Assembly: GCF_002243175.1 (NCBI RefSeq)
Contig: NZ_NDYF01000005.1
Coordinates: 1 to 21,599 of the forward strand
DNA: 21,599 bases
Direction: 5' to 3'
Source: Finegoldia magna_J
GTDB taxonomy: Bacteria; Bacillota; Clostridia; Tissierellales; Peptoniphilaceae
The translations under genes and the position numbers were made by a program. The notes beneath the pieces are model-generated. The model saw only the letters and a program-made list of their open reading frames with translations. It ran no database searches and was not told the origin of the DNA. Of the stretch, positions 15,065-21,599 are shown one piece after another; position 1 is the first letter of the stretch, and every line of letters begins with the position of its first letter.

Positions 15065-15982
15065 TTGGTAGATTATACGCAGTTGTATTTGACTATAATT
15101 AATTTGTTCTGTTTGATTTTTATTGGGTTTTTGCTTAGAAAATTCAAAATCGTAGACGATAATACTATGACGGGACTTAACAAGCTGATTTTTAATGTGT
15201 TTTTCCCTCTTAAAATTATGATGAGTTTTTACAAGATGGATTTTGGACAAAATCTAAGTGTAAAATATTTTGTTTATTTGAATGTGGTATTTGTATTTCA
15301 CATTTTTCTTACTTATTTTTTGGCGAAAATTACCAACAAGGACAAATCTTATGTTGTGCTGGAAGCAAATGCTATGAGTAGGGGCAATTTCATAATAATG
15401 TCGTTTCCAATATTGAGTGTTTTGTTTGGAGATGAGGGGGTTGTCATGGCAGGAGCAATCACGGGAATTAGTCAGTTTTTCTATAATTTCTACACTGTAA
15501 GCATGTACGAAGGATTGGTTGGAGAAAATAATTCCAAGAAAAAGTTGTTCATAAATGTAGTGAAGACTCCGTTGATGATTGGACTTTTCGTAGGAATATT
15601 TTTGTATGTAACAAAGGTTAATTTGTTTTTCTTGGAAACTCCTTTGAGGAGTTTGGGGGATATTGCAGGGACATTGGCACTTGTAACTATGGGATATGGT
15701 TTGAATTTTAGAATAGATTTTAAAGAAATTAAATCGATTATGAAGGTTTCCATTGTAAAACTATTGGTTCTTCCTTTGACAGGATTATTTATTGGAAAAA
15801 TTTTCGGATTGTCTGAAATTCAAAAGGTTGTTGCGTTGATTTTATTTGGCGCCCCTACGGCTGTTAATACTTATGTTTTCGCAAAAAGATATCGCCAAGA
15901 TGACTCATTGGCAGGGTATTATGTTGTGAGTACGACAATTTTGTATTTGTTCACTTTAATACTTTTAATTAAGTTGATTTAG
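15065..15982 (+). CDS. AEC-family (auxin efflux carrier superfamily) organic-acid permease
   Basis: This is a 305-residue membrane protein with about ten hydrophobic helices in the AEC arrangement. The N terminus NLFCLIFIGFLLRKFKIVDD...LNKLIFNVFFPLKIM is typical, with the conserved (L/F)xxLIFNVxxP motif. The C-terminal half contains the family's APTAVNTYVFAKRY segment. AEC members in Firmicutes include malate (MleP-type) and malonate (MdcF-type) carriers, and the nearby malic enzyme makes a dicarboxylate substrate plausible but unproven. The start is TTG at 15065, with AGGTGG at 15055-15060; no in-frame ATG precedes it and the TTG reading restores the full first helix. A candidate promoter sits inside the preceding terminator. 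No clear terminator follows; a T-rich stretch at 15988-16000 has no stem. Confidence 0.88.
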   Translation: MVDYTQLYLTIINLFCLIFIGFLLRKFKIVDDNTMTGLNKLIFNVFFPLKIMMSFYKMDFGQNLSVKYFVYLNVVFVFHIFLTYFLAKITNKDKSYVVLEANAMSRGNFIIMSFPILSVLFGDEGVVMAGAITGISQFFYNFYTVSMYEGLVGENNSKKKLFINVVKTPLMIGLFVGIFLYVTKVNLFFLETPLRSLGDIAGTLALVTMGYGLNFRIDFKEIKSIMKVSIVKLLVLPLTGLFIGKIFGLSEIQKVVALILFGAPTAVNTYVFAKRYRQDDSLAGYYVVSTTILYLFTLILLIKLI

Positions 15983-15983
15983 A

Positions 15984-16012
15984 TTGCTTTTTGTTTTTTT
16001 AAATGAGATAAT
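15984..16012 (+). promoter_or_regulatory. Candidate promoter of the 2-hydroxycarboxylate transporter gene
   Basis: TTGCTT (15984-15989) and GATAAT (16007-16012, five of six consensus bases) are 17 bases apart. Transcription would start near 16019, giving a leader of about 28 bases with a strong AAGGAGG (16034-16040). Confidence 0.5.
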
Positions 16013-16046
16013 ATAAGATGTAAAAAACTAAATAAGGAGGAAAGTT

Positions 16047-17333
16047 ATGGATAAGAAGATTGCAGGTTTAAAAATTCCGTATTTTATAATCGCATGTGTA
16101 ATAATCGTTGTTTCATTCATATTTGATGTTCTACCAAGTGGTATGGTTGGAGCATTTTTGTTTTTGATTGTATTTGGGGAATTGTTAAACTTAATCGGAA
16201 ATCACACACCAATTATTAAGACATATTTGGGCGGTGGAGCTATTGTATCTATATTTGTTGGTGCGGCTATAACTTATTATAAATGGTTACCAGCTGAATC
16301 CATCAAAAGTATAAATACTTTTATGACTAAAGGAGGATTCCTTGATTTCTACATCGCAGCTTTAATCACAGGATCAATTCTTGGTATGAATAGAAAGTTG
16401 CTTATCAAAGCGGCTATTAGATATTTACCATGCATTTTGGGTTCTGTAATTGTTGCGTTACTTTTAGTAGGTGGTGTAGGTTTGTTGTTCGGAAAGAGTG
16501 TAGGTGAATCTATCGCATACATCGGTATCCCAATTATGGGTGGTGGAATGGGAGCAGGTGCTGTACCTATTTCAAAAGTTTTCGAATCAGCATTGAATAT
16601 TCCGTCAGAAACTATTTTGAGTAAACTTGTTCCAGCTGTTGCTTTAGGTAATGCAATGGCAATTGTTGCAGGTGGTTTGTTGAACAGACTAGGAAAAGTA
16701 AAACCAAGTTTAACTGGTAATGGACAATTAGTTAGAAGTAATGATGATAGTTTGAAAGCTGAAAAGAAAGAAAATATAATCTTAGAAGATGTTAAAGATT
16801 ATGGCGCAGGTATTGTAATTGCTACAGCATTTTTCACATTTGGTGCAATATTAGCATTTTTGTTCGAAAAAATCGGTATAAAAATCCACTCCTATGCTTG
16901 GATGATTATTTCTGTTGTTATCGTTAAAGCAGCAGGAATTGTTCCTGAAAAAATCGAACACATTGCTGAAGGTTGGTACAATTTCGTAGCCAAAAACTTC
17001 ACTGCAGCACTTATGCTTGGTATTGGTATGGCTTACACTAATTTGGGACAAATTTTCGATGCATTTACACCAAGTTATGTGATTCTTGTCCTAGCAGTTA
17101 TCATAGGAGCTATCATTGGTGCAGGTATCGTCGGATATTTCGTAGGATTCTATCCAATCGAAACAGCTATCACAGCAGGTTTGTGCATGGCTAACATGGG
17201 CGGTACTGGTGATGTTGCTGTTCTTACGGCTGCAGATAGAATGGAATTGATGCCATTTGCACAAATATCTTCTCGTTTGGGAGGAGCGTTAATAATTTTA
17301 TTGGCATCTGTTTTAGTTCCAATATTTTTCTAA
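16047..17333 (+). CDS. 2-hydroxycarboxylate transporter (2HCT/CitS family), likely sodium:malate or citrate symporter
   Basis: This is a 428-residue polytopic membrane protein. Two re-entrant loop motifs of the 2HCT family are visible: GGMG at 166-169 within IPIMGGGMGAGAVPIS, and GGTG at 385-388 within MANMGGTGDVAVLTAADRM. The conserved arginines follow (Arg398 in AADRM and Arg410 in ISSRLGG; the latter corresponds to the substrate-binding arginine of CitS/CitP). The length matches the family (about 430-450). Members carry malate, citrate or lactate with Na+ or H+, or as exchangers. A malic enzyme is the next gene, which favours malate. The ribosome-binding site AAGGAGG is 6 bases from ATG 16047. 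The gene ends at its own terminator, so it is transcribed separately from the enzyme gene. The exact substrate and coupling ion cannot be read from the sequence. Confidence 0.93.
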   Translation: MDKKIAGLKIPYFIIACVIIVVSFIFDVLPSGMVGAFLFLIVFGELLNLIGNHTPIIKTYLGGGAIVSIFVGAAITYYKWLPAESIKSINTFMTKGGFLDFYIAALITGSILGMNRKLLIKAAIRYLPCILGSVIVALLLVGGVGLLFGKSVGESIAYIGIPIMGGGMGAGAVPISKVFESALNIPSETILSKLVPAVALGNAMAIVAGGLLNRLGKVKPSLTGNGQLVRSNDDSLKAEKKENIILEDVKDYGAGIVIATAFFTFGAILAFLFEKIGIKIHSYAWMIISVVIVKAAGIVPEKIEHIAEGWYNFVAKNFTAALMLGIGMAYTNLGQIFDAFTPSYVILVLAVIIGAIIGAGIVGYFVGFYPIETAITAGLCMANMGGTGDVAVLTAADRMELMPFAQISSRLGGALIILLASVLVPIFF

Positions 17334-17340
17334 ATTAATT

Positions 17341-17367
17341 GAGGTATTTTAAATAATACCTCTTTTT
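17341..17367 (+). terminator. Rho-independent terminator of the 2HCT gene
   Basis: An 8-bp perfect stem (GAGGTATT, 17341-17348, with 17355-17362) closes a 6-base loop and is followed by TTTTT at 17363-17367, starting 7 bases after the stop. Confidence 0.85.
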
Positions 17368-17403
17368 GTTTGGAATAGTTGGGCTTTAGTGTTAAAATTA
17401 TAT

Positions 17404-17412
17404 TGTAATAAT
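17404..17412 (+). promoter_or_regulatory. Extended -10 promoter of the malic enzyme-pepT operon
   Basis: TGTAATAAT at 17404-17412 gives the extended TG plus a -10 with five of six consensus bases (AATAAT). The -35 region upstream (17384-17390) is poor, which fits an extended -10 or activator-dependent promoter. Confidence 0.5.
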
Positions 17413-17416
17413 GTAA

Positions 17417-17434
17417 TTCAACAATTTTGTTGAA
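17417..17434. promoter_or_regulatory. Candidate operator palindrome at the malic enzyme transcription start
   Basis: TTCAACAA-TT-TTGTTGAA is a perfect 8+8-bp inverted repeat with a 2-base centre, beginning 5 bases after the -10 box. It therefore covers the expected start of transcription, a classic repressor position. I found no second copy in the window. The binding protein is unknown and no regulator gene is present here. Confidence 0.55.
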
Positions 17435-17462
17435 AGTTATATGAAAATTTATGAGGTGAAAA

Positions 17463-18635
17463 ATGAATATTGAAGAAATCAAACAAAAAGCTCTTGAACT
17501 TCACGAAAAAAATCAAGGGAAATTAGAAGTAGTATCTAAAGTAAAAGTTAATGACGCTATGGATTTGGCGTTGGCTTACACTCCTGGTGTTGCTGAACCT
17601 TGCAAGAAAATTCACGAAGACAATGATTTAGCATATAAATATACAAATAAAGGAAACATGGTTGCAGTTGTAACTGATGGTTCTGCAGTTTTAGGTTTGG
17701 GAAATATTGGTGGAATAGCTGGTATGCCTGTTATGGAAGGAAAATCAGTTTTGTTTAAAGAATTTGGTAATGTTGATGCGTTCCCAATTTGTTTGAACAC
17801 ACAAGACACTGAAGAAATTATTAGAACTGTGAAAGCAATTTCTCCTTCATTCGGTGGAATTAATCTTGAAGATATTGCAGCTCCAAGATGTTTTGAAATC
17901 GAAAAAAGATTAATCGAAGAATTAGATATTCCAGTATTCCACGACGACCAACACGGTACTGCTGTTATCGTATTATCAGCAGTTATCAATGCGTTGAGAA
18001 TCGTTAAGAAAGATATTTCTGATGTCAAAATCGTAATCAGCGGTGCAGGTGCTGCAGGTATTGCAATTTCTAACTTATTAACATTAGCTGGTGCTAAGAA
18101 TAATTTAATCTTAAATAGCCGTGGAATTATTGATCCTGATGATGAAAAACTTGACGAAGCTAGAAGAGAAATCGCTAGATCAACTAACCCTAATAAAGTT
18201 AAAGGTGATTTGAAAACTGCGATGGAAAATGCAGATATTTTCATCGGAGTTTCTGCTCCTGGAATTTTGACAAAAGAAATGGTATCTTCTATGAACCACG
18301 ATTCTATTGTTTTAGCAATGGCGAACCCAGTTCCAGAAATCTATCCTGACGAAGCAAAAGAAGCTGGTGCAAGAGTAGTTGGTACAGGTAGAAGTGATTA
18401 TCCTAACCAAGTTAACAACGTATTGGTATTCCCTGGAGTATTCAGAGGTGCATTGGACGCAAAAGCTGACAGAATTACTGACGATATGAAATTATCAGCA
18501 GCTTATGCTATTGCTCACATGGTTGAACAACCAACAGAAGAAAGAATTTTGCCAGAAGCATTTAACAAGGATGTTGCAAGAAATGTTGCAAACGCAGTTA
18601 AAAAATCTTGGGAAGAAAAGAAGGTTATAAAATAG
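17463..18635 (+). CDS. Malic enzyme (malate dehydrogenase, oxaloacetate-decarboxylating)
   Basis: This is a 390-residue cytoplasmic enzyme of the short bacterial type, converting malate to pyruvate and CO2 with NAD(P)+. The catalytic Tyr39 is in AYTPGVAEPC and Lys94 in MEGKSVLFK. The metal site is formed by Glu136/Asp137 in NLEDI and Asp161/Asp162 in FHDDQHGTA. The dinucleotide-binding loop is GAGAAG at 194-199. Cofactor preference (NAD or NADP) cannot be decided by eye. The start ATG 17463 has GAGGTGA at 17453-17459. The pepT gene follows after 9 bases, and its ribosome-binding site overlaps this stop codon, so they form an operon. With the adjacent 2HCT (and perhaps AEC) carrier it makes a malate uptake and decarboxylation route supplying pyruvate and reducing power. 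All key residues are intact. Confidence 0.96.
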   Translation: MNIEEIKQKALELHEKNQGKLEVVSKVKVNDAMDLALAYTPGVAEPCKKIHEDNDLAYKYTNKGNMVAVVTDGSAVLGLGNIGGIAGMPVMEGKSVLFKEFGNVDAFPICLNTQDTEEIIRTVKAISPSFGGINLEDIAAPRCFEIEKRLIEELDIPVFHDDQHGTAVIVLSAVINALRIVKKDISDVKIVISGAGAAGIAISNLLTLAGAKNNLILNSRGIIDPDDEKLDEARREIARSTNPNKVKGDLKTAMENADIFIGVSAPGILTKEMVSSMNHDSIVLAMANPVPEIYPDEAKEAGARVVGTGRSDYPNQVNNVLVFPGVFRGALDAKADRITDDMKLSAAYAIAHMVEQPTEERILPEAFNKDVARNVANAVKKSWEEKKVIK

Positions 18636-18644
18636 GAGAAATTT

Positions 18645-19856
18645 ATGATAGATATAGTTGATAGATTTATTGAATACGCGAAGATTTACACTACAAGTGA
18701 TGAATCAAGCGAAACTTGTCCATCAACAGCTAGACAAAAAGATTTGGGTAATCTTTTGGTTAAGCAACTAAAAGAAATGGGAATCGACAATGCGCACATG
18801 GATGAAAATGGATATGTGTATGCATCATTAGAATCAAACTTGGATAGAGAATCCAAATCTATAGGATTTATTTCTCATATGGATACTGCTCCTGATATGT
18901 CAGGGGAAAATGTAAAACCACAAATTTTGGAATACAAGGGTGGAGACATCAAATTATCTGATACTGTAACTACAACTGTTGAAGATTTTCCATTCTTAAA
19001 AGATTTGGAAGGACAAACTTTAATCCATACAGATGGTACTACACTTTTGGGTGCTGATGATAAATCTGGTATCGCGATTATAATGGACGCTGTGAATAAA
19101 TTATGTGAAAACAAAGATATTAAGCATCCAACAATTAAAATTGGATTTACTCCTGATGAAGAAATAGGCAGAGGAGCTGATTTGTTCGATGTAGAAAAAT
19201 TCGGCGCTGATTTTGCATATACTTTGGATGGTGGTCCAATTGGAGAATTGGAATACGAAAACTTCAACGCTGCTGGTGCGACAATAACTATTCACGGTAA
19301 AAATGTTCACCCTGGTAGTGCAAAAAATACTATGATTAATTCACAATTAATCGGTATGGAATTATTCAATGAACTTCCAGTAGCTCAAAGACCAGAACAC
19401 ACTGAACATTACGAAGGATTTTATTTGTTGACATCATTCGAAGGTTCTGTTGAAAATACTGTTATGAAATTCATAATCAGAGATCACGATAAGAAAAAAT
19501 TCGAAGAAAAGAAATCTTATTTGGAAAAATTAGTTGAATTCTTGAATGTGAAATACAACAACGCTATCGAATTAGACATGAAAGATAGCTATTACAATAT
19601 GAAAGAAAAAATAGAACCTGTAATGGAAATTGTGGATTTGGCTTACAAATCAATGGAAGATTTGGGAATAAAACCATTAGTTCAACCAATCAGAGGTGGT
19701 ACTGATGGAGCACAGTTATCATATAAGGGACTTCCATGCCCGAACATTTTCACTGGTGGATATGCCTTCCACGGAAAGCACGAATTATTATCTGTAGACC
19801 AAATGAAAAAAGCATCGGATTTGGTTTTGAAAATAATAGAAAATTATTCAAAATAA
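18645..19856 (+). CDS. pepT: Peptidase T (tripeptide aminopeptidase, M20B)
   Basis: This is a 403-residue cytoplasmic dinuclear zinc exopeptidase that removes the N-terminal residue from tripeptides. Metal ligands sit at the family positions: His78 and Asp80 in SHMDTAPD, Asp138 in GADDKSG, Glu172/Glu173 in TPDEEIGRG, Asp195 in YTLDGGP, and a C-terminal histidine (His376 or His379) in FHGKHEL. The substrate-site segment IRGGTDGAQLSYKG is present. The length matches the family (about 405-410). AGGAG at 18634-18638 overlaps the malic enzyme stop, and the 9-base gap shows co-transcription. The pairing suggests joint control of malate and peptide use in a peptide-fermenting anaerobe; this is inference. 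A terminator follows. Confidence 0.96.
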   Translation: MIDIVDRFIEYAKIYTTSDESSETCPSTARQKDLGNLLVKQLKEMGIDNAHMDENGYVYASLESNLDRESKSIGFISHMDTAPDMSGENVKPQILEYKGGDIKLSDTVTTTVEDFPFLKDLEGQTLIHTDGTTLLGADDKSGIAIIMDAVNKLCENKDIKHPTIKIGFTPDEEIGRGADLFDVEKFGADFAYTLDGGPIGELEYENFNAAGATITIHGKNVHPGSAKNTMINSQLIGMELFNELPVAQRPEHTEHYEGFYLLTSFEGSVENTVMKFIIRDHDKKKFEEKKSYLEKLVEFLNVKYNNAIELDMKDSYYNMKEKIEPVMEIVDLAYKSMEDLGIKPLVQPIRGGTDGAQLSYKGLPCPNIFTGGYAFHGKHELLSVDQMKKASDLVLKIIENYSK

Positions 19857-19864
19857 AATATCAA

Positions 19865-19895
19865 GTAGCTTCTAGTAATCTGGAAGCTATTTTTT
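19865..19895 (+). terminator. Rho-independent terminator of the malic enzyme-pepT operon
   Basis: A 10-bp stem (19866-19875 with 19880-19889, one G-U pair) closes a TAAT loop, followed by T residues 19890-19895, just after the pepT stop codon. Confidence 0.9.
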
Positions 19896-19906
19896 ATTGA
19901 AAAATA

Positions 19907-19935
19907 TTCCCAACAAAAATAAATTTTGCTATAAT
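19907..19935 (+). promoter_or_regulatory. Strong extended -10 promoter of the amino-acid permease gene
   Basis: A perfect TATAAT (19930-19935) is preceded by TG (19927-19928), with TTCCCA (19907-19912, four of six) at 17-base spacing. Transcription would begin about 19942, at the very edge of the Shine-Dalgarno AGGAGGG (19942-19948), giving an almost leaderless mRNA. Confidence 0.7.
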
Positions 19936-19952
19936 CTAAACAGGAGGGAAAT

Positions 19953-21413
19953 ATGAAAAACGATGTTTTAATTGACGATCAAAAGAAAAAATCGCTTACA
20001 GTGACCAATCTGATTTGGATGGGATTCACAGTTGTATGGGGTTTTGGAAATGTTGTTAATAACTATGCTAACCAAGGTTTGACAGTTATTACAAGTTGGA
20101 TATTCATAATGGCTTTGTATTTTATTCCTTATTCATTGATGGTTGGAGAACTTGGATCAACTTTCAAAGAAGGACAATCGGGACTTAGCTATTGGATAAA
20201 ACAAACAATGGGACCATTACTAGCTTATTTGTCCGGCTGGACTTATTGGGTAGTACATATCCCATATTTAGCACAAAAACCACAAAACTTAATGGTTGCA
20301 GGTTCATGGGCGATTTTTAGAAATCCTAAAATGGTAAAATCTTTAAATCCAATTGTACTACAAGCATTAGTGCTAATAATATTTTTATTATTTGTGCTTT
20401 TAGCTGCAAATGGTATTAAATCTATAAAAGTTTTAGGTTCAATTGCCGGTACTGCAAGTTTTGTGATGGGTATTTTATTTATTTTATTAATGTTGGCAGC
20501 TCCTGCATTAAGAGGAGTAGAAGTTGCATCTCCAAACATGATGAGCATCAAAACTTATCTGCCAAACTTTAATTTGCATTATTTAACGACGATATCCATG
20601 TTAGTGTTTGCCGTAGGTGGTTGTGAAAAAATCTCACCTTATGTAAATGATACACAAGATGCAGGGAAAAATTTCCCAAAAGCTATGTTAATTATGGCTT
20701 TGATGGTAACTGTATCTGCGATTTTGGGTTCAGTTGCAATGGGAATGATGTTTGATACAACAAATGTTGCAAACGACTTAAAAATGAATGGTGCTTACTA
20801 TGCATTTGAAAAATTGGGACAATATTATGGAATAGGTTCGTCACTTGTTATCATATATGCGTTGACAAACTTCGCCGGACAAGCAGCAGCTTTGGTTATG
20901 AGTATTGACGCGCCGCTTAAACTTTTATTGAGTGAAGCAGATGCGAAATACGTTCCAAACTTCTTGAGAAAAATCAACGACAAAAAAGTTCCAGTTGGTG
21001 GATATAAATTAACTACAATTTTGGTTAGTATTTTGATTATTATTCCAGCATTGGGAATTGGAAACTCAAATGAATTGTACAACTGGTTGTTGGATTTGAA
21101 CTCAATAGTAATGCCAATGCGTTATATGTGGGTATTTGCAGCATATTTTGCATTAAAACACTATCTAAATGAAAAACAAGGTGTAGAATACAAATTCACA
21201 AAATCAAAATCATTCGGTAAATTTATCGCTGGTTGGTGTTTTGTATTTACAGCATTTGCATGTATATTAGGTATGATTCCAAAAGAAGGGGAACCATTCT
21301 CAAGTCAATGGAATTTCAAATTGATGCTTAACATTTTGACGCCAGTCGTATTGTTGGGATTGGGACTAATATTGCCATCAATTGCTAAAAAAGAACAAGC
21401 TAAGAATATTTAA
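19953..21413 (+). CDS. Amino-acid permease, APC superfamily (YjeM / glutamate:GABA antiporter-like)
   Basis: This is a 486-residue polytopic membrane protein with about 12 hydrophobic helices. The first helix region (LIWMGFTVVWGFGNVVNNYANQG) carries the glycine-rich unwound segment expected in APC transporters. The segment FIPYSLMVGELGSTFKEGQSGLSYWIKQTMGPLLAYLSGW (quoted in parts: MVGELGSTF, then SGLSYWIKQTMGP) matches the TM2-TM3 pattern (A/G)E(L/M)(A/G)S...GG.Y.W...(A/M)GP. It resembles the YjeM and glutamate:GABA antiporter branch. The substrate is unknown; amino acids or small peptide products fit a cell that also makes PepT just upstream. The ribosome-binding site AGGAGGG is 4 bases from ATG 19953. 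It has its own promoter and terminator, so it is monocistronic. Confidence 0.9.
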   Translation: MKNDVLIDDQKKKSLTVTNLIWMGFTVVWGFGNVVNNYANQGLTVITSWIFIMALYFIPYSLMVGELGSTFKEGQSGLSYWIKQTMGPLLAYLSGWTYWVVHIPYLAQKPQNLMVAGSWAIFRNPKMVKSLNPIVLQALVLIIFLLFVLLAANGIKSIKVLGSIAGTASFVMGILFILLMLAAPALRGVEVASPNMMSIKTYLPNFNLHYLTTISMLVFAVGGCEKISPYVNDTQDAGKNFPKAMLIMALMVTVSAILGSVAMGMMFDTTNVANDLKMNGAYYAFEKLGQYYGIGSSLVIIYALTNFAGQAAALVMSIDAPLKLLLSEADAKYVPNFLRKINDKKVPVGGYKLTTILVSILIIIPALGIGNSNELYNWLLDLNSIVMPMRYMWVFAAYFALKHYLNEKQGVEYKFTKSKSFGKFIAGWCFVFTAFACILGMIPKEGEPFSSQWNFKLMLNILTPVVLLGLGLILPSIAKKEQAKNI

Positions 21414-21437
21414 AAATTTTTATAATCTAACTAGAAG

Positions 21438-21471
21438 AAGCTTCATTTAAAATTTTAAATGAGGCTTTTTT
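21438..21471 (+). terminator. Rho-independent terminator of the amino-acid permease gene
   Basis: Nearly perfect 15-base arms (21438-21452 with 21453-21467, one G-U pair) fold into a long stem with an A/T centre and run into T residues 21466-21471, 24 bases after the stop codon. Confidence 0.9.
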
Positions 21472-21476
21472 ATTGT

Positions 21477-21511
21477 ACACTTAAGTGTGTTGAGCGAACG
21501 AAGTGAGCGAA
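21477..21511. repeat. Palindrome and short direct repeat in the right-hand intergenic tail
   Basis: ACACTTAAGTGT (21477-21488) is a perfect 12-bp palindrome. It is followed by an 8-base direct repeat TGAGCGAA at 21491-21498 and 21504-21511 around CGAAG. This G/C-richer patch differs from its AT-rich surroundings and lies against the hairpin at 21520-21538, as often seen at the edge of inserted elements. Confidence 0.5.
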
Positions 21512-21513
21512 AT

Positions 21514-21538
21514 AAAAAACCACCTGCTATGCAGGTGG
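21514..21538 (-). terminator. Hairpin: minus-strand terminator or terminal hairpin of an IS200/IS605-type element
   Basis: CCACCTGC-TAT-GCAGGTGG (21520-21538) is a perfect 8-bp GC-rich stem with a 3-base loop. On the minus strand it is followed by six T residues (A run 21514-21519), so it can terminate a leftward gene whose body lies beyond the window. Subterminal hairpins of this type with a small loop are also typical of IS200/IS605 ends. The remaining bases 21539-21599 hold no ORF that I can support. Confidence 0.6.
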
Positions 21539-21599
21539 AAGACATTAGCTTTAGCTTCAAGCAAAATACAACCTCCTATGATAAAATAGTTACGCCTGA

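Noticed and set aside
15046..15102. Short ORF from ATG 15046 ahead of the AEC gene
   Set aside because: It has 18 codons, follows the terminator T-run without a ribosome-binding site and overlaps the AEC start in another frame.
17612..18244. 210-codon open frame on the minus strand
   Set aside because: It lies wholly inside the malic enzyme gene, has no recognisable protein features and reflects codon bias of the real gene.
18875..19267. 130-codon open frame on the minus strand
   Set aside because: It is antisense to pepT, whose catalytic motifs are intact throughout; there is no independent support.
21576..21599. C-terminal end of a transposase gene on the minus strand
   Set aside because: Only seven codons precede a stop inside the window, too little to assign to any family.

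Overview
The window is AT-rich, densely coded on the plus strand, and looks like the chromosome of a low-GC Gram-positive anaerobe. The gene content (a giant secreted cysteine protease with Ig-like repeats, small secreted proteins, malate and peptide catabolism) and codon use suggest an anaerobic coccus of the Peptoniphilaceae, with Finegoldia as the closest guess. That assignment is from recognition only; no search was run. All supported genes are on the plus strand.

Region 1 (1-3473): the 3' end of tuf (EF-Tu) and its terminator, then about 370 bp of AT-rich non-coding DNA with a candidate promoter and a long leader. This leads into two tandem paralogous genes for secreted, probably helical proteins of about 460 residues with no recognised domain. 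A hairpin follows the pair, and then a 14-bp perfect inverted repeat just ahead of the next gene.

Region 2 (3496-11365): one 2608-codon gene for a giant exported protein. From N to C terminus it has a signal peptide, a papain-family (C1) protease domain with a complete catalytic set, a lectin-like domain, a BIG2-like domain, an array of Ig-like repeats, a rhodanese-like domain without the catalytic cysteine, more Ig-like repeats, and a C-terminal series of thioredoxin/TlpA-like repeats without CxxC. Two of those repeats start with an RGD-containing motif. No LPXTG or other anchor is visible. This is the most unusual object in the window.

Region 3 (11507-15045): a small secreted protein of unknown function, a 779-residue permease that looks like two ABC-2 half-permeases fused head to tail, and an overlapping ABC ATPase with an atypical Q-loop. 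Together they resemble a peptide export, immunity or envelope-stress cassette. The terminator behind it appears to overlap a promoter for the next gene.

Region 4 (15065-19895): organic-acid and peptide metabolism. It holds an AEC-family carrier, a 2-hydroxycarboxylate (malate/citrate-type) transporter, a malic enzyme with a promoter-proximal palindrome, and peptidase T directly behind malic enzyme in one operon. The likely logic is import of malate and oxidative decarboxylation to pyruvate, alongside final processing of imported tripeptides.

Region 5 (19930-21599): an APC-superfamily amino-acid permease with its own strong extended -10 promoter and a terminator. After it comes a non-coding tail with a strong hairpin that reads as a minus-strand terminator or as the terminal hairpin of an IS200/IS605-type element lying beyond the right edge.
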